The notes under the pieces: generated by a model | Seen by the model: the letters and a program-made list of their open reading frames with translations, nothing else | The model's database searches: none | What the model was told of the DNA's origin: nothing | In this document: positions 18,285-25,688 of the stretch, one piece after another | Numbering within the stretch: the stretch's first letter is position 1 | Layout of the letters: each line of letters begins with the position of its first letter | Translations under genes and position numbers: made by a program | Origin: an uncultured Succiniclasticum sp. | Lineage (GTDB): Bacteria > Bacillota > Negativicutes > Acidaminococcales > Acidaminococcaceae | Direction of reading: 5' to 3' | DNA: 39,407 bases | Assembly (NCBI GenBank): GCA_905233365.1 | Contig: CAJODT010000013.1 | Coordinates: forward strand, 1 to 39,407

Positions 18285-18328
18285 ATGGGAACTCTGTGAG
18301 AACTTGATGAGAACTCCATGGGAACTTG
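18285..18328 (+). repeat. Four tandem 11-bp repeats upstream of the sigma-like gene
   Basis: ATGGGAACT, GTGAGAACT, ATGAGAACT and ATGGGAACT start at 18285, 18296, 18307 and 18318, each followed by two variable bases: an exact 11-bp period. One inverted copy (AGTTCCCAT) is at 18220-18228. The array ends about 108 bases before the sigma-like start codon. One copy per helical turn suggests cooperative protein binding on one face of the DNA. Confidence 0.85.
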
Positions 18329-18435
18329 AATATTACTGGTTTTTCTGCTAATCTATAAAAGTCGTTTTGCGACAAAAGCCAAAAAGAGCAGACGTTGTTT
18401 TTTCAAAAAAGTCCGCTCGGGAAAGGACGTGAATC

Positions 18436-19224
18436 ATGAAACACAGGTGCCCTGAAGAACCGAACCTCTTTTGTTTCGCCGCGCTGGCGTACGCAGCGCA
18501 ACAATTGAGGGAAATGCGTACTGACGCAAAAGCGCCGGAAGAAACGCCGCCAAACAGATATGCCGCAGCGGTAAAGCCGATACAGGCGATACCGCTGAAA
18601 TCACCGCCCTGGAATGAATGGCTGCGCCTGGCGCGGCAGGGAGACGATAATGCCAAACTGCTTTTCTGCTCCCAGGCAGAACCATTTATTAAAAATTTCT
18701 GCAATGTCGCTATGTATACGGAACGGCTAGGAAAAGACGATGTCCGCGGTATAGCGGCTCTTGCCGTGGTGGAGTTCCTGATGGAATACGCTGACCCGCC
18801 GGAAGACAAAGAGATACCTTTTATGCTGAAACGGATCATACGCAACAAGCTCACCGACCAGCTGCGAAAGATGTCGGTGCGGGAGCAGTATAACTACCAG
18901 AAGCCCCAACGGGACTGCGACGATACGGAACCGGAGCAGGATGATGTGGCAGAGGTTCCTTCTGACAAGAAGGAAGAACCGGAAGCCAGAGCATTGCACA
19001 GGGAACTGGCCTGGGACACGGCCGTTGCGTTCCAGCATTTGAAGCCCCACGAGCAGCAGGTGCTTGACGCCGTGTTCTACCAGAAAAAAGCCTCGGCAGA
19101 CATTGCGAAAGAATGGCACTGCACCCGTCAGTACGTGGAAAAACTGCGGGACAAGGCCTTGCGCCAGTTGCGCAGGCTGCTGGGTGGAACCCGCGCCGCG
19201 TACCGTTATCCGGTTATGGGATAA
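18436..19224 (+). CDS. Sigma-70-like transcription factor of the accessory element
   Basis: A 262-residue protein with sigma-like regions 2 and 4. Region 2-like sequence is at about 70-150 (DNAKLLFCSQAEPFIKNFCN, then LGKDDVRGIAALAVVEFLME and FMLKRIIRNKLTDQLRK). An acidic linker follows. Region 4 is at about 205-250 (LKPHEQQVLDAVFYQKKASA, then DIAKEWHCTRQYVEKLRDKA). The first 60 residues are unconserved. The ribosome site is AAAGGA before ATG 18436. It opens the plus-strand replication module and is divergent from the XRE repressor, as an activator of element genes would be. The precise sigma subfamily is not recognised. Confidence 0.75.
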   Translation: MKHRCPEEPNLFCFAALAYAAQQLREMRTDAKAPEETPPNRYAAAVKPIQAIPLKSPPWNEWLRLARQGDDNAKLLFCSQAEPFIKNFCNVAMYTERLGKDDVRGIAALAVVEFLMEYADPPEDKEIPFMLKRIIRNKLTDQLRKMSVREQYNYQKPQRDCDDTEPEQDDVAEVPSDKKEEPEARALHRELAWDTAVAFQHLKPHEQQVLDAVFYQKKASADIAKEWHCTRQYVEKLRDKALRQLRRLLGGTRAAYRYPVMG

Positions 19225-19345
19225 CGCGTTACAAAATAATTAATCCGGTCCCGGTTACGCACAGTTACGCAACCGGGCCGGAACCAGATGTAAGCGATGT
19301 TGATTCGCAGGAAACTATTTTACAAAATAGAGGAGAATTTAATTA

Positions 19346-20482
19346 ATGGATATACAGACAGTAAATTATATTTTGAAATTAGTCAGAGAAGCACTGGAAC
19401 GGTTGACGAAATTGAACGGGACCGCCCAGGTGGACGGACTTCCGCCGTTTGACCTGCTGCCGCAAAAAACAGCGCTGGAACTGACCACCGCCCACAATTA
19501 CGATCTGGACGATGAAGCGCTCCGCCTGGCCTACCGGCGGATGAAGAACCGGGACCGGCAGCGCCGCTACCGCCAACGGCATCAACAGACCCGGAATAAT
19601 TATAAAACTGTTGCCGGTGACGTAAAATGCGTTATGGGTAACAAAAAAAGCGTTACATGTAACGCAGAAACCGTTACGCGTAACGCGGCAACGCCGGAAG
19701 CGTTACCCCTGGAAAATGGCGATGCCAGCCCCGCGCAAGACTGCGCAGACGCGGCTTCCGCCACAACAGAGGCGGAACAGGGAAACCTGTTTTGCGACGC
19801 AGACGTAACGGAAACCCGTAACGCTTCCGTAACGGGTTGTAACGCTTTTGCAAAAAAAGAAAAAGAAAACGAGAAAAGAAAGAGGCAAAGAAAAGAGATA
19901 AATAAAAAGCAAAAAAATAAAACCAATATCGCTGACGCGATGCCTAATAGCGCGCGCGCACGGGAAGAAAACGCGGCGGCAATGAAAAACCCCCGGGCCG
20001 ACGTAACCAATGACGCAACAAAAAACAGCGCCACAGGCAAGAGCACATTCGCCAACCCGGACGGCAGCTGCCTTCCCTTTGTGTCGCCGGAACCGAAAAA
20101 ATCCGAACTGATCCCCACCGACGAACTGTCGGAAGCCTGCCGCAACGTAGTGAGAGCCTGGAACAAGCTGCCCCTGCCGAAAAAGTTAAGCGGTTTGTTT
20201 CCTTCGCTCGTGAAGCGGCTGAACTATCTGCTGGAAAATTATGGCGAAGAAGCTGTACACAATGCGATCGCCAGTATTGCCAACAGTCCTTTCCTGTTAG
20301 GCAAATCCAGGAACAACCGGGGCTGGGTCATCAACTTCAGCTGGCTGGTAGAGCCGGAGAACCTGGAAAAGATTTTAAGCGGCCAGTATCAGGACGATGT
20401 GCCCGGCAGGCACTGCCTGTTCCAGCCCGGCGATGAGTTGCAGCCTATACCGGAAGGCTTTTACGGAACGGTGGTGTATTAA
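19346..20482 (+). CDS. Phage-type replication initiator (DnaD-like organiser)
   Basis: 378 residues. The N terminus is short and helical with a basic stretch (YRRMKNRDRQRRYRQRHQQTRNNY, about 63-86). The middle is low-complexity with repeated VTRNA/VTCNA words and a Lys/Glu-rich run (FAKKEKENEKRKRQRKEINK). The C-terminal 120 residues (ACRNVVRAWNKLPLPKKLSG, AIASIANSPFLLGKSRNNRG, then WVINFSWLVEPENLEKILSG) match the end of phage replisome-organiser proteins. The low-complexity part exists because the DNA there encodes palindromic iterons (19631-19844), so the gene probably carries its own origin, as lambda O does. The start has GAGGAG upstream. The helicase loader gene follows two bases after the stop. 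Confidence 0.8.
   Translation: MDIQTVNYILKLVREALERLTKLNGTAQVDGLPPFDLLPQKTALELTTAHNYDLDDEALRLAYRRMKNRDRQRRYRQRHQQTRNNYKTVAGDVKCVMGNKKSVTCNAETVTRNAATPEALPLENGDASPAQDCADAASATTEAEQGNLFCDADVTETRNASVTGCNAFAKKEKENEKRKRQRKEINKKQKNKTNIADAMPNSARAREENAAAMKNPRADVTNDATKNSATGKSTFANPDGSCLPFVSPEPKKSELIPTDELSEACRNVVRAWNKLPLPKKLSGLFPSLVKRLNYLLENYGEEAVHNAIASIANSPFLLGKSRNNRGWVINFSWLVEPENLEKILSGQYQDDVPGRHCLFQPGDELQPIPEGFYGTVVY
19631..19844. repeat. Iteron cluster inside the initiator gene, candidate replication origin
   Basis: Three palindromes with centres exactly 21 bases apart: GTTATGGGTAAC (19631-19642), CGTTACATGTAACG (19651-19664) and CGTTACGCGTAACG (19672-19685), the last two perfect. A half-site GTTAC follows at 19702. 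A second group of direct GTAACG sites begins at 19805, 19818, 19829 and 19839. More GTTACGC copies stand before the gene at 19254 and 19264, plus TAACGCGTTA at 19222-19231. The arrangement suits dimeric initiator binding. Confidence 0.8.
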
Positions 20483-20484
20483 GC

Positions 20485-21567
20485 GTGAGCGAAAACTTTA
20501 CAGAAACGGCAGCGGAAAATTCCGCTGCCAGAACGGCCTGCGACGGCGTAACGCCCGAAGAAGACCGGAAAGACCACGAACCCACAGCGGCAGGCGAAAT
20601 CATTACCGCCACGTCCCTTTTTGCCGGCGTGCAGGATTACAGCGTCACCATCGATGCGGAAGCGGAAACGGTGGAAAGCGAACGGGACGACATCCCCGGC
20701 ACGCCAAACTACAACTGGAAAAAGTTCGGCTATACCCGCATCACCGAAGAAACCTTCACCGGCGGCCCCCACCCCGGCGACTACGTAAAAGACGGAGTGC
20801 TGCACTGCGGATACTGCCACAAGCCAAAATATGTTTTGCACGAGCTGTTTGGCGAAATGAAGGCCTTCCCCATCGACTGCGACTGCATGAAGGAATGCCA
20901 GCAGCGCATCGCGGAACTGCGCCAGCGCCGGGAACAACTGATCAGGGCGGAAAACTGCCGCCGCCATGCGCTGGCCTATCCCCACATGCACAAATGGACC
21001 TTTGCCAACGACGACGGCGGCAGCCCTGCCATAACGGGCCACGCCAAAGAGTACGTGCGCAACTTTCCGGAAATGAAAGAAAAGGGCGCAGGACTTTTCC
21101 TGATGGGCGTCACCGGAACGGGCAAGTCTTTCACCGCCGCGCAGATCATCAACGCCCTGTGCGACCAGGGCTATTACTGCCTGATGGTCAGCTTCACCGA
21201 TATCGTGTTGCAGCTGCTGTCCATGAACCGGGAAAAACGGCTGTTGTACATTGACGAAATCTGTAACCACGACCTGGTGGTTTTCGACGGTTACGGCGCA
21301 GAACCCAGCACCTACTTTTCCGACCTGAACATACTGGAAATCGTAGAGATCTGTTACAACAGACAGGTGCCCATGATCGTGACCACCAACCTGTCGCAGG
21401 AACTGCTGAAAGAAGGAAACATCACCCGCCAGATCATCCTTTCCCGGATGCAGGAACGCTGCTACTGCCTGACCCTGGGCAATACCAAACGCCGGAACAG
21501 GCTGGCAACGGAACGCTGGGGCCGTTTCCGTCAATTGCTGGGCATAAAGGAGGAAAAAAATAAATGA
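20485..21567 (+). CDS. DnaC-like helicase loader ATPase with zinc-binding N-terminal region
   Basis: 360 residues. Walker A is GVTGTGKS (208-215) and Walker B LVVFDGYGAE (264-273), with Gly in place of the usual second acidic residue. The TTNLSQELL segment is sensor I, and SRMQERCYCLTLG is the arginine-finger region. Before the ATPase domain six cysteines (CGYC at 108-111, CDCMKEC at 132-138, C158) suggest a zinc site. The protein should deliver the host replicative helicase to the initiator-opened origin. GTG at 20485 starts two bases after the initiator stop, and the end overlaps the next gene by ATGA, so the three are one transcript. The first 65 residues are acidic and unconserved. Confidence 0.87.
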   Translation: MSENFTETAAENSAARTACDGVTPEEDRKDHEPTAAGEIITATSLFAGVQDYSVTIDAEAETVESERDDIPGTPNYNWKKFGYTRITEETFTGGPHPGDYVKDGVLHCGYCHKPKYVLHELFGEMKAFPIDCDCMKECQQRIAELRQRREQLIRAENCRRHALAYPHMHKWTFANDDGGSPAITGHAKEYVRNFPEMKEKGAGLFLMGVTGTGKSFTAAQIINALCDQGYYCLMVSFTDIVLQLLSMNREKRLLYIDEICNHDLVVFDGYGAEPSTYFSDLNILEIVEICYNRQVPMIVTTNLSQELLKEGNITRQIILSRMQERCYCLTLGNTKRRNRLATERWGRFRQLLGIKEEKNK

Positions 21568-21920
21568 CAGTAAAAGAAGCGATAGAGCGCGGCAAAGAAA
21601 TAGCCGCCGGTACATTTCTCAGAAGTTTAGAAGGGTGTGCGATCAAAATTTATGAAATTTTAGGCTATACCAACAGCAAATATATCGGGTACAGTAAAAT
21701 AGCTTATATCCGAAGCGATGAAAACAGGGGCGAAAAGCACATTTACTACCAGTACGTCTGCCACAAGCTGGTAAAATGCAGTTTTAAGCAGGCGCTGATT
21801 ACGCCGGATTACAAAAAATTTAAGATTTTCATCTACAGCATCGTGTATGAGCGCTACAACAGGGACGGCAGCTACACAAGATCAACAGGCACGCCGATGG
21901 TTACCCTGATTGAAAAATAA
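21564..21920 (+). CDS. Small unknown protein of the replication module
   Basis: 118 residues, translated from an ATGA overlap with the helicase loader gene, with AAAGGAGG upstream. No family recognised. It contains an aromatic-rich middle (YEILGYTNSKYIGYSKIAYI) and no membrane segment or enzyme motif. Its coupling to the loader suggests a role in element replication or its control, but nothing direct shows this. Confidence 0.7.
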   Translation: MTVKEAIERGKEIAAGTFLRSLEGCAIKIYEILGYTNSKYIGYSKIAYIRSDENRGEKHIYYQYVCHKLVKCSFKQALITPDYKKFKIFIYSIVYERYNRDGSYTRSTGTPMVTLIEK

Positions 21921-21923
21921 TTT

Positions 21924-21947
21924 TTGCGGCGCCGTTTGGCGCCGCAA
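21924..21947 (+). terminator. Hairpin ending the replication operon
   Basis: TTGCGGCGCC and GGCGCCGCAA pair around GTTT, directly after the stop codon at 21920. The following T-run is weak (GTTTCC), so efficiency is uncertain. Confidence 0.5.
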
Positions 21948-21997
21948 GTTTCCAGTGCATTTATTAAATTAATCTTACAGGAAAGGAGTCCGCAACC

Positions 21998-22396
21998 ATG
22001 TTGAAGCTATATGAAAATATCAGGGCAAGGCGCATCGCGTTACACATGACGCAGCAGGAGCTGGCAAAGAAATTAGGATATAAATCCACGTCTACCATTG
22101 CCAAAATAGAATCTGGCGAAAACGATATTCCCCAGGCAAAAGTTGCCGCTTTTGCCAGCGCACTGGATACGACGCCGTCTGCACTGATGGGAATTAACGT
22201 CGCAGCCGCAGCGCTTGCCGTGCCGGGCGATATGGCAATAGTCGCCATTACAAAAAATAAGCCGCTGCTGAAAGCACTCATCAAACGGCTGGACGGCCTC
22301 AGCGAAATGAGATTGAAGTACGTCGCTGATATCGTCAATACAGTGATTGACAGTTACGAAGCTGAGGAAGGCATTGCCCGCGGCAAACAAAAATAA
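21998..22396 (+). CDS. XRE-family transcriptional regulator (phage CI-like, without protease domain)
   Basis: 132 residues. The HTH is at 8-60 (IRARRIALHMTQQELAKKLG, YKSTSTIAKIESGENDIPQ), followed by SALDTTPSALMG, the usual end of a Cro/CI-type domain. A short C-terminal helical part follows (KPLLKALIKRLDGLSEMRLK). There is no LexA/CI peptidase domain. AAAGGAG lies 9 bases before ATG 21998. It may control the replication module upstream or act as an immunity regulator. The stop overlaps the start of the hairpin that terminates nrdG from the other strand. Confidence 0.85.
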   Translation: MLKLYENIRARRIALHMTQQELAKKLGYKSTSTIAKIESGENDIPQAKVAAFASALDTTPSALMGINVAAAALAVPGDMAIVAITKNKPLLKALIKRLDGLSEMRLKYVADIVNTVIDSYEAEEGIARGKQK

Positions 22397-22422
22397 CCTG
22401 ATGCGTTTTTTAACGCACCAGG
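22397..22422 (-). terminator. Terminator of nrdDG
   Basis: CCTGATGCG and CGCACCAGG form the stem; read on the minus strand it continues GTTATTTTTGTTTG. It lies 20 bases after the nrdG stop and just after the convergent XRE gene. Confidence 0.7.
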
Positions 22423-22441
22423 TCGTGGGCTATTGCTTCTT

Positions 22442-22996
22442 TTAATATTTCTTTTCCGGCTCAAAGAGACCTTCGTTGTCGTCCCACAGCACGATTTCAT
22501 CAGCGGCCAGCGATTTCTGTACGTCAATCACCCGCTGGTTGCTGCTGCCACGGAAGCGCAGCTTCAGATCTTTTTCTTCCAGATGGAATTCGCCGTCCAC
22601 CAGAATATCTATCAGATCCAGCAATTGTTTCGTAATTTCCCAGGGGCCTAACTTGCCCGCCAGGATATCTTTTTCGTAATCGTAACCGGTGTAGCACCAC
22701 ACGGTTTTGTGGGGATAAATTTCTTTAAACTTCTGTACCACACGCAGTACTTCCGGCTGGTTTTCCGGCTCGAAGGGCTCGCCGCCTAACAAAGACAGGC
22801 CTTCGATAAAATCGTGGTTGCAGGCACGCAGTATCGTGTCAAGCACTTCCCCGGTAAAGGGTTTGCCGTAATTGAAATCCCAGGTTTCCGGATTGAAACA
22901 GCCCCGGCAGTGATGACGGCAGCCGCTGACGAACAGGGACACCCGCACGCCGGGTCCGTTGGCAATATCATGGCGCTTCAGCGCAGCATATTTCAT
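22442..22996 (-). CDS. nrdG: Anaerobic ribonucleotide reductase activating enzyme
   Basis: Radical-SAM enzyme that generates the glycyl radical of NrdD. The cluster-binding motif CRHHCRGC (26-33) fits CxxxCxxC, and LSLLGGEPFEPEN supplies the SAM-binding GGE. Length 184 is slightly longer than many homologues. The start ATG 22996 lies 15 bases after the nrdD stop, forming a nrdD-nrdG operon on the minus strand. Confidence 0.96.
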   Translation of the reverse strand: MKYAALKRHDIANGPGVRVSLFVSGCRHHCRGCFNPETWDFNYGKPFTGEVLDTILRACNHDFIEGLSLLGGEPFEPENQPEVLRVVQKFKEIYPHKTVWCYTGYDYEKDILAGKLGPWEITKQLLDLIDILVDGEFHLEEKDLKLRFRGSSNQRVIDVQKSLAADEIVLWDDNEGLFEPEKKY

Positions 22997-23011
22997 AAAC
23001 TCTACACTTCC

Positions 23012-25138
23012 TTACAGATGCAGCACGCGGGCCTTAATTTCCTTCGTCTTGCCCACGTTCCAGAAATTCTCGCCCAGGTAACCGCAGGTACGGCGGGTCA
23101 CGTTCATCTTGGCATGATCCTTGTTATGGCACTGGGGGCATTCCCATTCGTTGTCGTCGTTGATCATGATTTCTCCGTCGTAGCCGCAGACCATGCAGTA
23201 ATCGGACTTGGTATTGAATTCCGCGTACTGGATGTGGTCGTAGATAAACTGCACGGCCGCTTCCATTGCTTTCGGGTTGCGCTGCATGTCCGGAATTTCC
23301 ACGTAGCTGATGGCGCCGCCGGAGGACAGCTTCTGGAATTCGCTTTCAAATTCAAATTTGGAGAAGGCATCGATATGCTCCCGCACGTCCACGTGGTAGG
23401 AGTTGGTATAGTAGCCCTTGTCGGTAATATCCTTGATGGTGCCGAAGCGTTCCTTGTCGATGCGGGCAAAGCGGTAGCACAGGGATTCCGCCGGGGTGCC
23501 GTACAGAGCGAAACCGATATTAGTCTCCGCTCTCCAGCGGTTGCAGGTCGCCCGCAGATGTTTCATCACCCGCAGGGCAAAATCTTTTCCTTCCGGCGTG
23601 GTGTGGCTGCAGCCTTTCACGGCTTTGGTCATTTCGTACAGGCCGATGTAGCCCAGGGAAATGGAAGAGTACCCTCCATACAGATATTTGTCGATGACTT
23701 CGCCTTTGCCCAGGCGGGCGATGGCGCCGTACTGCCAGTGGATGGGGCTCACGTCGGAGTGAATTCCCTTCAGGGCGTTGTGGCGGCACATGATGGCTTC
23801 GAAGCACAGGGCCAGGCGCTCATCCAGCAGCTTCCAGAATTTATCTTCATCGCCCTCGGAAAGGATGCCGATTTGGGGCAGGTTGATGGAAACCACGCCC
23901 TGGTTGAAACGGCCTTCAAATTTATAATTGCCGTTCTCGTCCTTCCAGGGAGCCAGGAAGCTGCGGCAGCCCATGGGGCTGAACACGTTGCCTTCGTAGT
24001 TTTCCCGCATCTTCTTCGCGGAAATATAATCCGGGTACATCCGCTTGGCACTGCATTTTACTGCCAAATGGGTCAGGTAATCGTACTTGCCGCCCCGCAG
24101 GCAGTTGTTTTCGTCCAGCACATACACCAGCTTCGGGAACGCCGGCGTCACATACACGCCTTTTTCGTTTTTGATACCCTGCAGGCGCTGCCGGAGGATT
24201 TCTTCAATGATCATAGCATTTTCTGCAATATAGGGATCGTCTTCCCGCAGGTACAGGAACAGGGTCACGAAGGGGGACTGGCCGTTAGTGGTCATCAGAG
24301 TGTTTATCTGGTACTGGATGGTCTGGACGCCGGCTTTCAATTCTTCACGGAGCCGCTCGTCCACAATGGCTTCAACCATCTTCTGGTCTGCATTCCCGCC
24401 CAATGTCTCTCTGGTATGTTCCATAAATTTTTCCCGGCTGCGGCGCAGGTATTTGCCCAGATGCCGCACATCCACGGACTGGCCGCCGTACTGGCAGGAA
24501 GCTACGGACGCGATGATCTGGGTCATCACGTTACAGGCTACCTGGAAGCTCTTGGGAGATTCAATCATCTTGCCGTTCATCACGGTGCCATTGTCCAGCA
24601 TGTCGCCGATGTTGATCAGGCAGCAGTTAAAGATGGGCTGGATAAAATAATCCATATCATGGAAATGAATCGCGGCTTCGTCATGGGCTTTGGCAATTTT
24701 TTCCGGCAGGATCACGCGGCGGGTCAGGTCTTTAGACACCTCGCCGGCAATCAGGTCGCGCTGAGTGGAGGCCATAATGGCATTCTTGTTGCTGTTTTCT
24801 TCCATAACATCTTTGTTGCTGTTACGGATCAGGGTCAGGATGGATTCGTCCGTGGTATTGGCTTTGCGCACCAGCGCCCGGCGGTAACGGTAAATGATGT
24901 AGGCTTTCGCCAGATCAAACTTGCCGGCTTCCTGCAGCTGGCGTTCCACAATATCCTGAATATCCTCTACCAACAGGCGGGGGCGGTTCTTACCGTGTAC
25001 ATACTCCGCAATCTCTTTGATCTTGCTCTCTGAAATACGGCACCCTTCATCCACTGCCGCATTGGCCTTTTCAATGGCTACTACAATTTTCTGCGGATCA
25101 AAATCAACCGTCGTCCCGTCACGCTTAATTACTTTCAT
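23012..25138 (-). CDS. nrdD: Anaerobic ribonucleoside-triphosphate reductase
   Basis: Class III reductase making dNTPs without oxygen. An N-terminal ATP-cone (MKVIKRDGTTVDFDPQKIVV) gives allosteric control. The core has NTLMTTNGQSPFVTLFLYL, CNVMTQIIASVASCQYGGQS and NIGFALYGTPAESLCYRFA. Four cysteines near the C terminus (CMVCGYDG, CPQCHN) bind zinc. The glycyl-radical site is in TRRTCGYLGENFWN (Gly about 686). Length 708 is usual. ATG 25138 follows GGGAGGG. The upstream region carries NrdR boxes and DnaA boxes. A long open frame on the opposite strand is only a shadow. Confidence 0.97.
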   Translation of the reverse strand: MKVIKRDGTTVDFDPQKIVVAIEKANAAVDEGCRISESKIKEIAEYVHGKNRPRLLVEDIQDIVERQLQEAGKFDLAKAYIIYRYRRALVRKANTTDESILTLIRNSNKDVMEENSNKNAIMASTQRDLIAGEVSKDLTRRVILPEKIAKAHDEAAIHFHDMDYFIQPIFNCCLINIGDMLDNGTVMNGKMIESPKSFQVACNVMTQIIASVASCQYGGQSVDVRHLGKYLRRSREKFMEHTRETLGGNADQKMVEAIVDERLREELKAGVQTIQYQINTLMTTNGQSPFVTLFLYLREDDPYIAENAMIIEEILRQRLQGIKNEKGVYVTPAFPKLVYVLDENNCLRGGKYDYLTHLAVKCSAKRMYPDYISAKKMRENYEGNVFSPMGCRSFLAPWKDENGNYKFEGRFNQGVVSINLPQIGILSEGDEDKFWKLLDERLALCFEAIMCRHNALKGIHSDVSPIHWQYGAIARLGKGEVIDKYLYGGYSSISLGYIGLYEMTKAVKGCSHTTPEGKDFALRVMKHLRATCNRWRAETNIGFALYGTPAESLCYRFARIDKERFGTIKDITDKGYYTNSYHVDVREHIDAFSKFEFESEFQKLSSGGAISYVEIPDMQRNPKAMEAAVQFIYDHIQYAEFNTKSDYCMVCGYDGEIMINDDNEWECPQCHNKDHAKMNVTRRTCGYLGENFWNVGKTKEIKARVLHL

Positions 25139-25232
25139 GCCAAAACCCTCCCAATGTTTTTGTTTTCGCGTTCTATTTTCCCCTATTTTAATCTTAATGA
25201 ATAGCGACTCACAGCGCCTGCCACACGGCAGT

Positions 25233-25382
25233 CACTATATCTTGTACCATACAGAATTTGCCCGTCACATAAAAAGGCACAAACAAATTCATTATAATTT
25301 TAGCATGTTCTTTTTCTCTTGTAAACTATATCTTGTGATTTCTGATAAAAATTTTCTTTTTTATTGTCAATATCTTGTGGTT
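25233..25382. promoter_or_regulatory. Three NrdR-box-like operators upstream of nrdD
   Basis: CACTATATCTTGTA (25233-25246), AACTATATCTTGTGAT (25324-25339) and TCAATATCTTGTGGT (25367-25381) resemble the NrdR box ACACTATATATAGTGT. The second and third are 42 bases apart, four helical turns, as known for paired NrdR boxes. They would repress nrdDG when nucleotides are plentiful. The nrdR gene itself is not in the window. Confidence 0.7.
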
Positions 25383-25396
25383 TGTAAACAGCTACC

Positions 25397-25457
25397 TGTG
25401 AATAACGTGTGGATAAATTTATTTTTTTGTGGATAAAGTAAGTCTTCTTGTGTATAA
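25397..25457 (+). promoter_or_regulatory. Cluster of four DnaA boxes
   Basis: TGTGAATAA (25397), TGTGGATAA (25408), TGTGGATAA (25428) and TGTGTATAA (25449), all in the same orientation; two are perfect complements of TTATCCACA. Starts are 11, 20 and 21 bases apart, close to whole helical turns. They lie upstream of nrdD beyond the NrdR boxes. Confidence 0.7.
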
Positions 25458-25490
25458 GCAGAAGCCTGGCATTTTTTTACAATTGTAAAA

Positions 25491-25670
25491 GCAGCGGCGG
25501 AAAAGAACTGCAGCAAAACATAGTGAGCGTTTGCGTAATTTTATGAGACGAAATGAGCCGTCCGCGTCGAGACTGTTTGAGGAGCGAAGCTCCGAGTTTC
25601 GAAGACGCAGGCGAATGAGTCCATAAAATAGCAAACGGGAACGTTTTTGCGCAGTCTTTTCCGCCGCTGC
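25491..25670. repeat. 180-bp palindromic MITE-like element, fullest copy
   Basis: The ends are perfect 15-base inverted repeats, GCAGCGGCGGAAAAG, extended by AAAA/TTTT outside. The arms continue as an imperfect inverted repeat for about 50 bases (to TTTTATG/CATAAAA) around an 80-base centre with its own short hairpins (GGAGCGAAGCTCC). The outer arms match the 104-bp repeats at 13705 and 15454 and the worn copy at 4803. No open frame is plausible, so any movement would need an enzyme elsewhere. It also lies just past the end of the ECF operon and could terminate it. Confidence 0.8.
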
Positions 25671-25688
25671 TTTTTTATTATGAATGTT

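Noticed and set aside
18285-18328. Possible CRISPR or microsatellite
   Set aside because: Units of 11 bases with two variable bases and no spacers; fits protein-binding sites in a control region.
18348-18854. 168-codon minus-strand frame
   Set aside because: Antisense to the sigma-like gene with Ser/Ala-rich shadow composition and no ribosome site.
19631-19844. Possible CRISPR array in the initiator gene
   Set aside because: Repeats are 12-14 base palindromes at 21-base period without unique spacers; iterons explain them better.
22814-25033. 739-codon open frame on the plus strand across nrdG and nrdD
   Set aside because: It is exactly antisense to two well-conserved genes, has no ribosome site and no recognisable protein features; it is a codon-bias shadow.
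25419-25634. 71-codon minus-strand frame
   Set aside because: Falls in the palindromic element and the DnaA-box region; it reflects the repeat sequence, not a gene.
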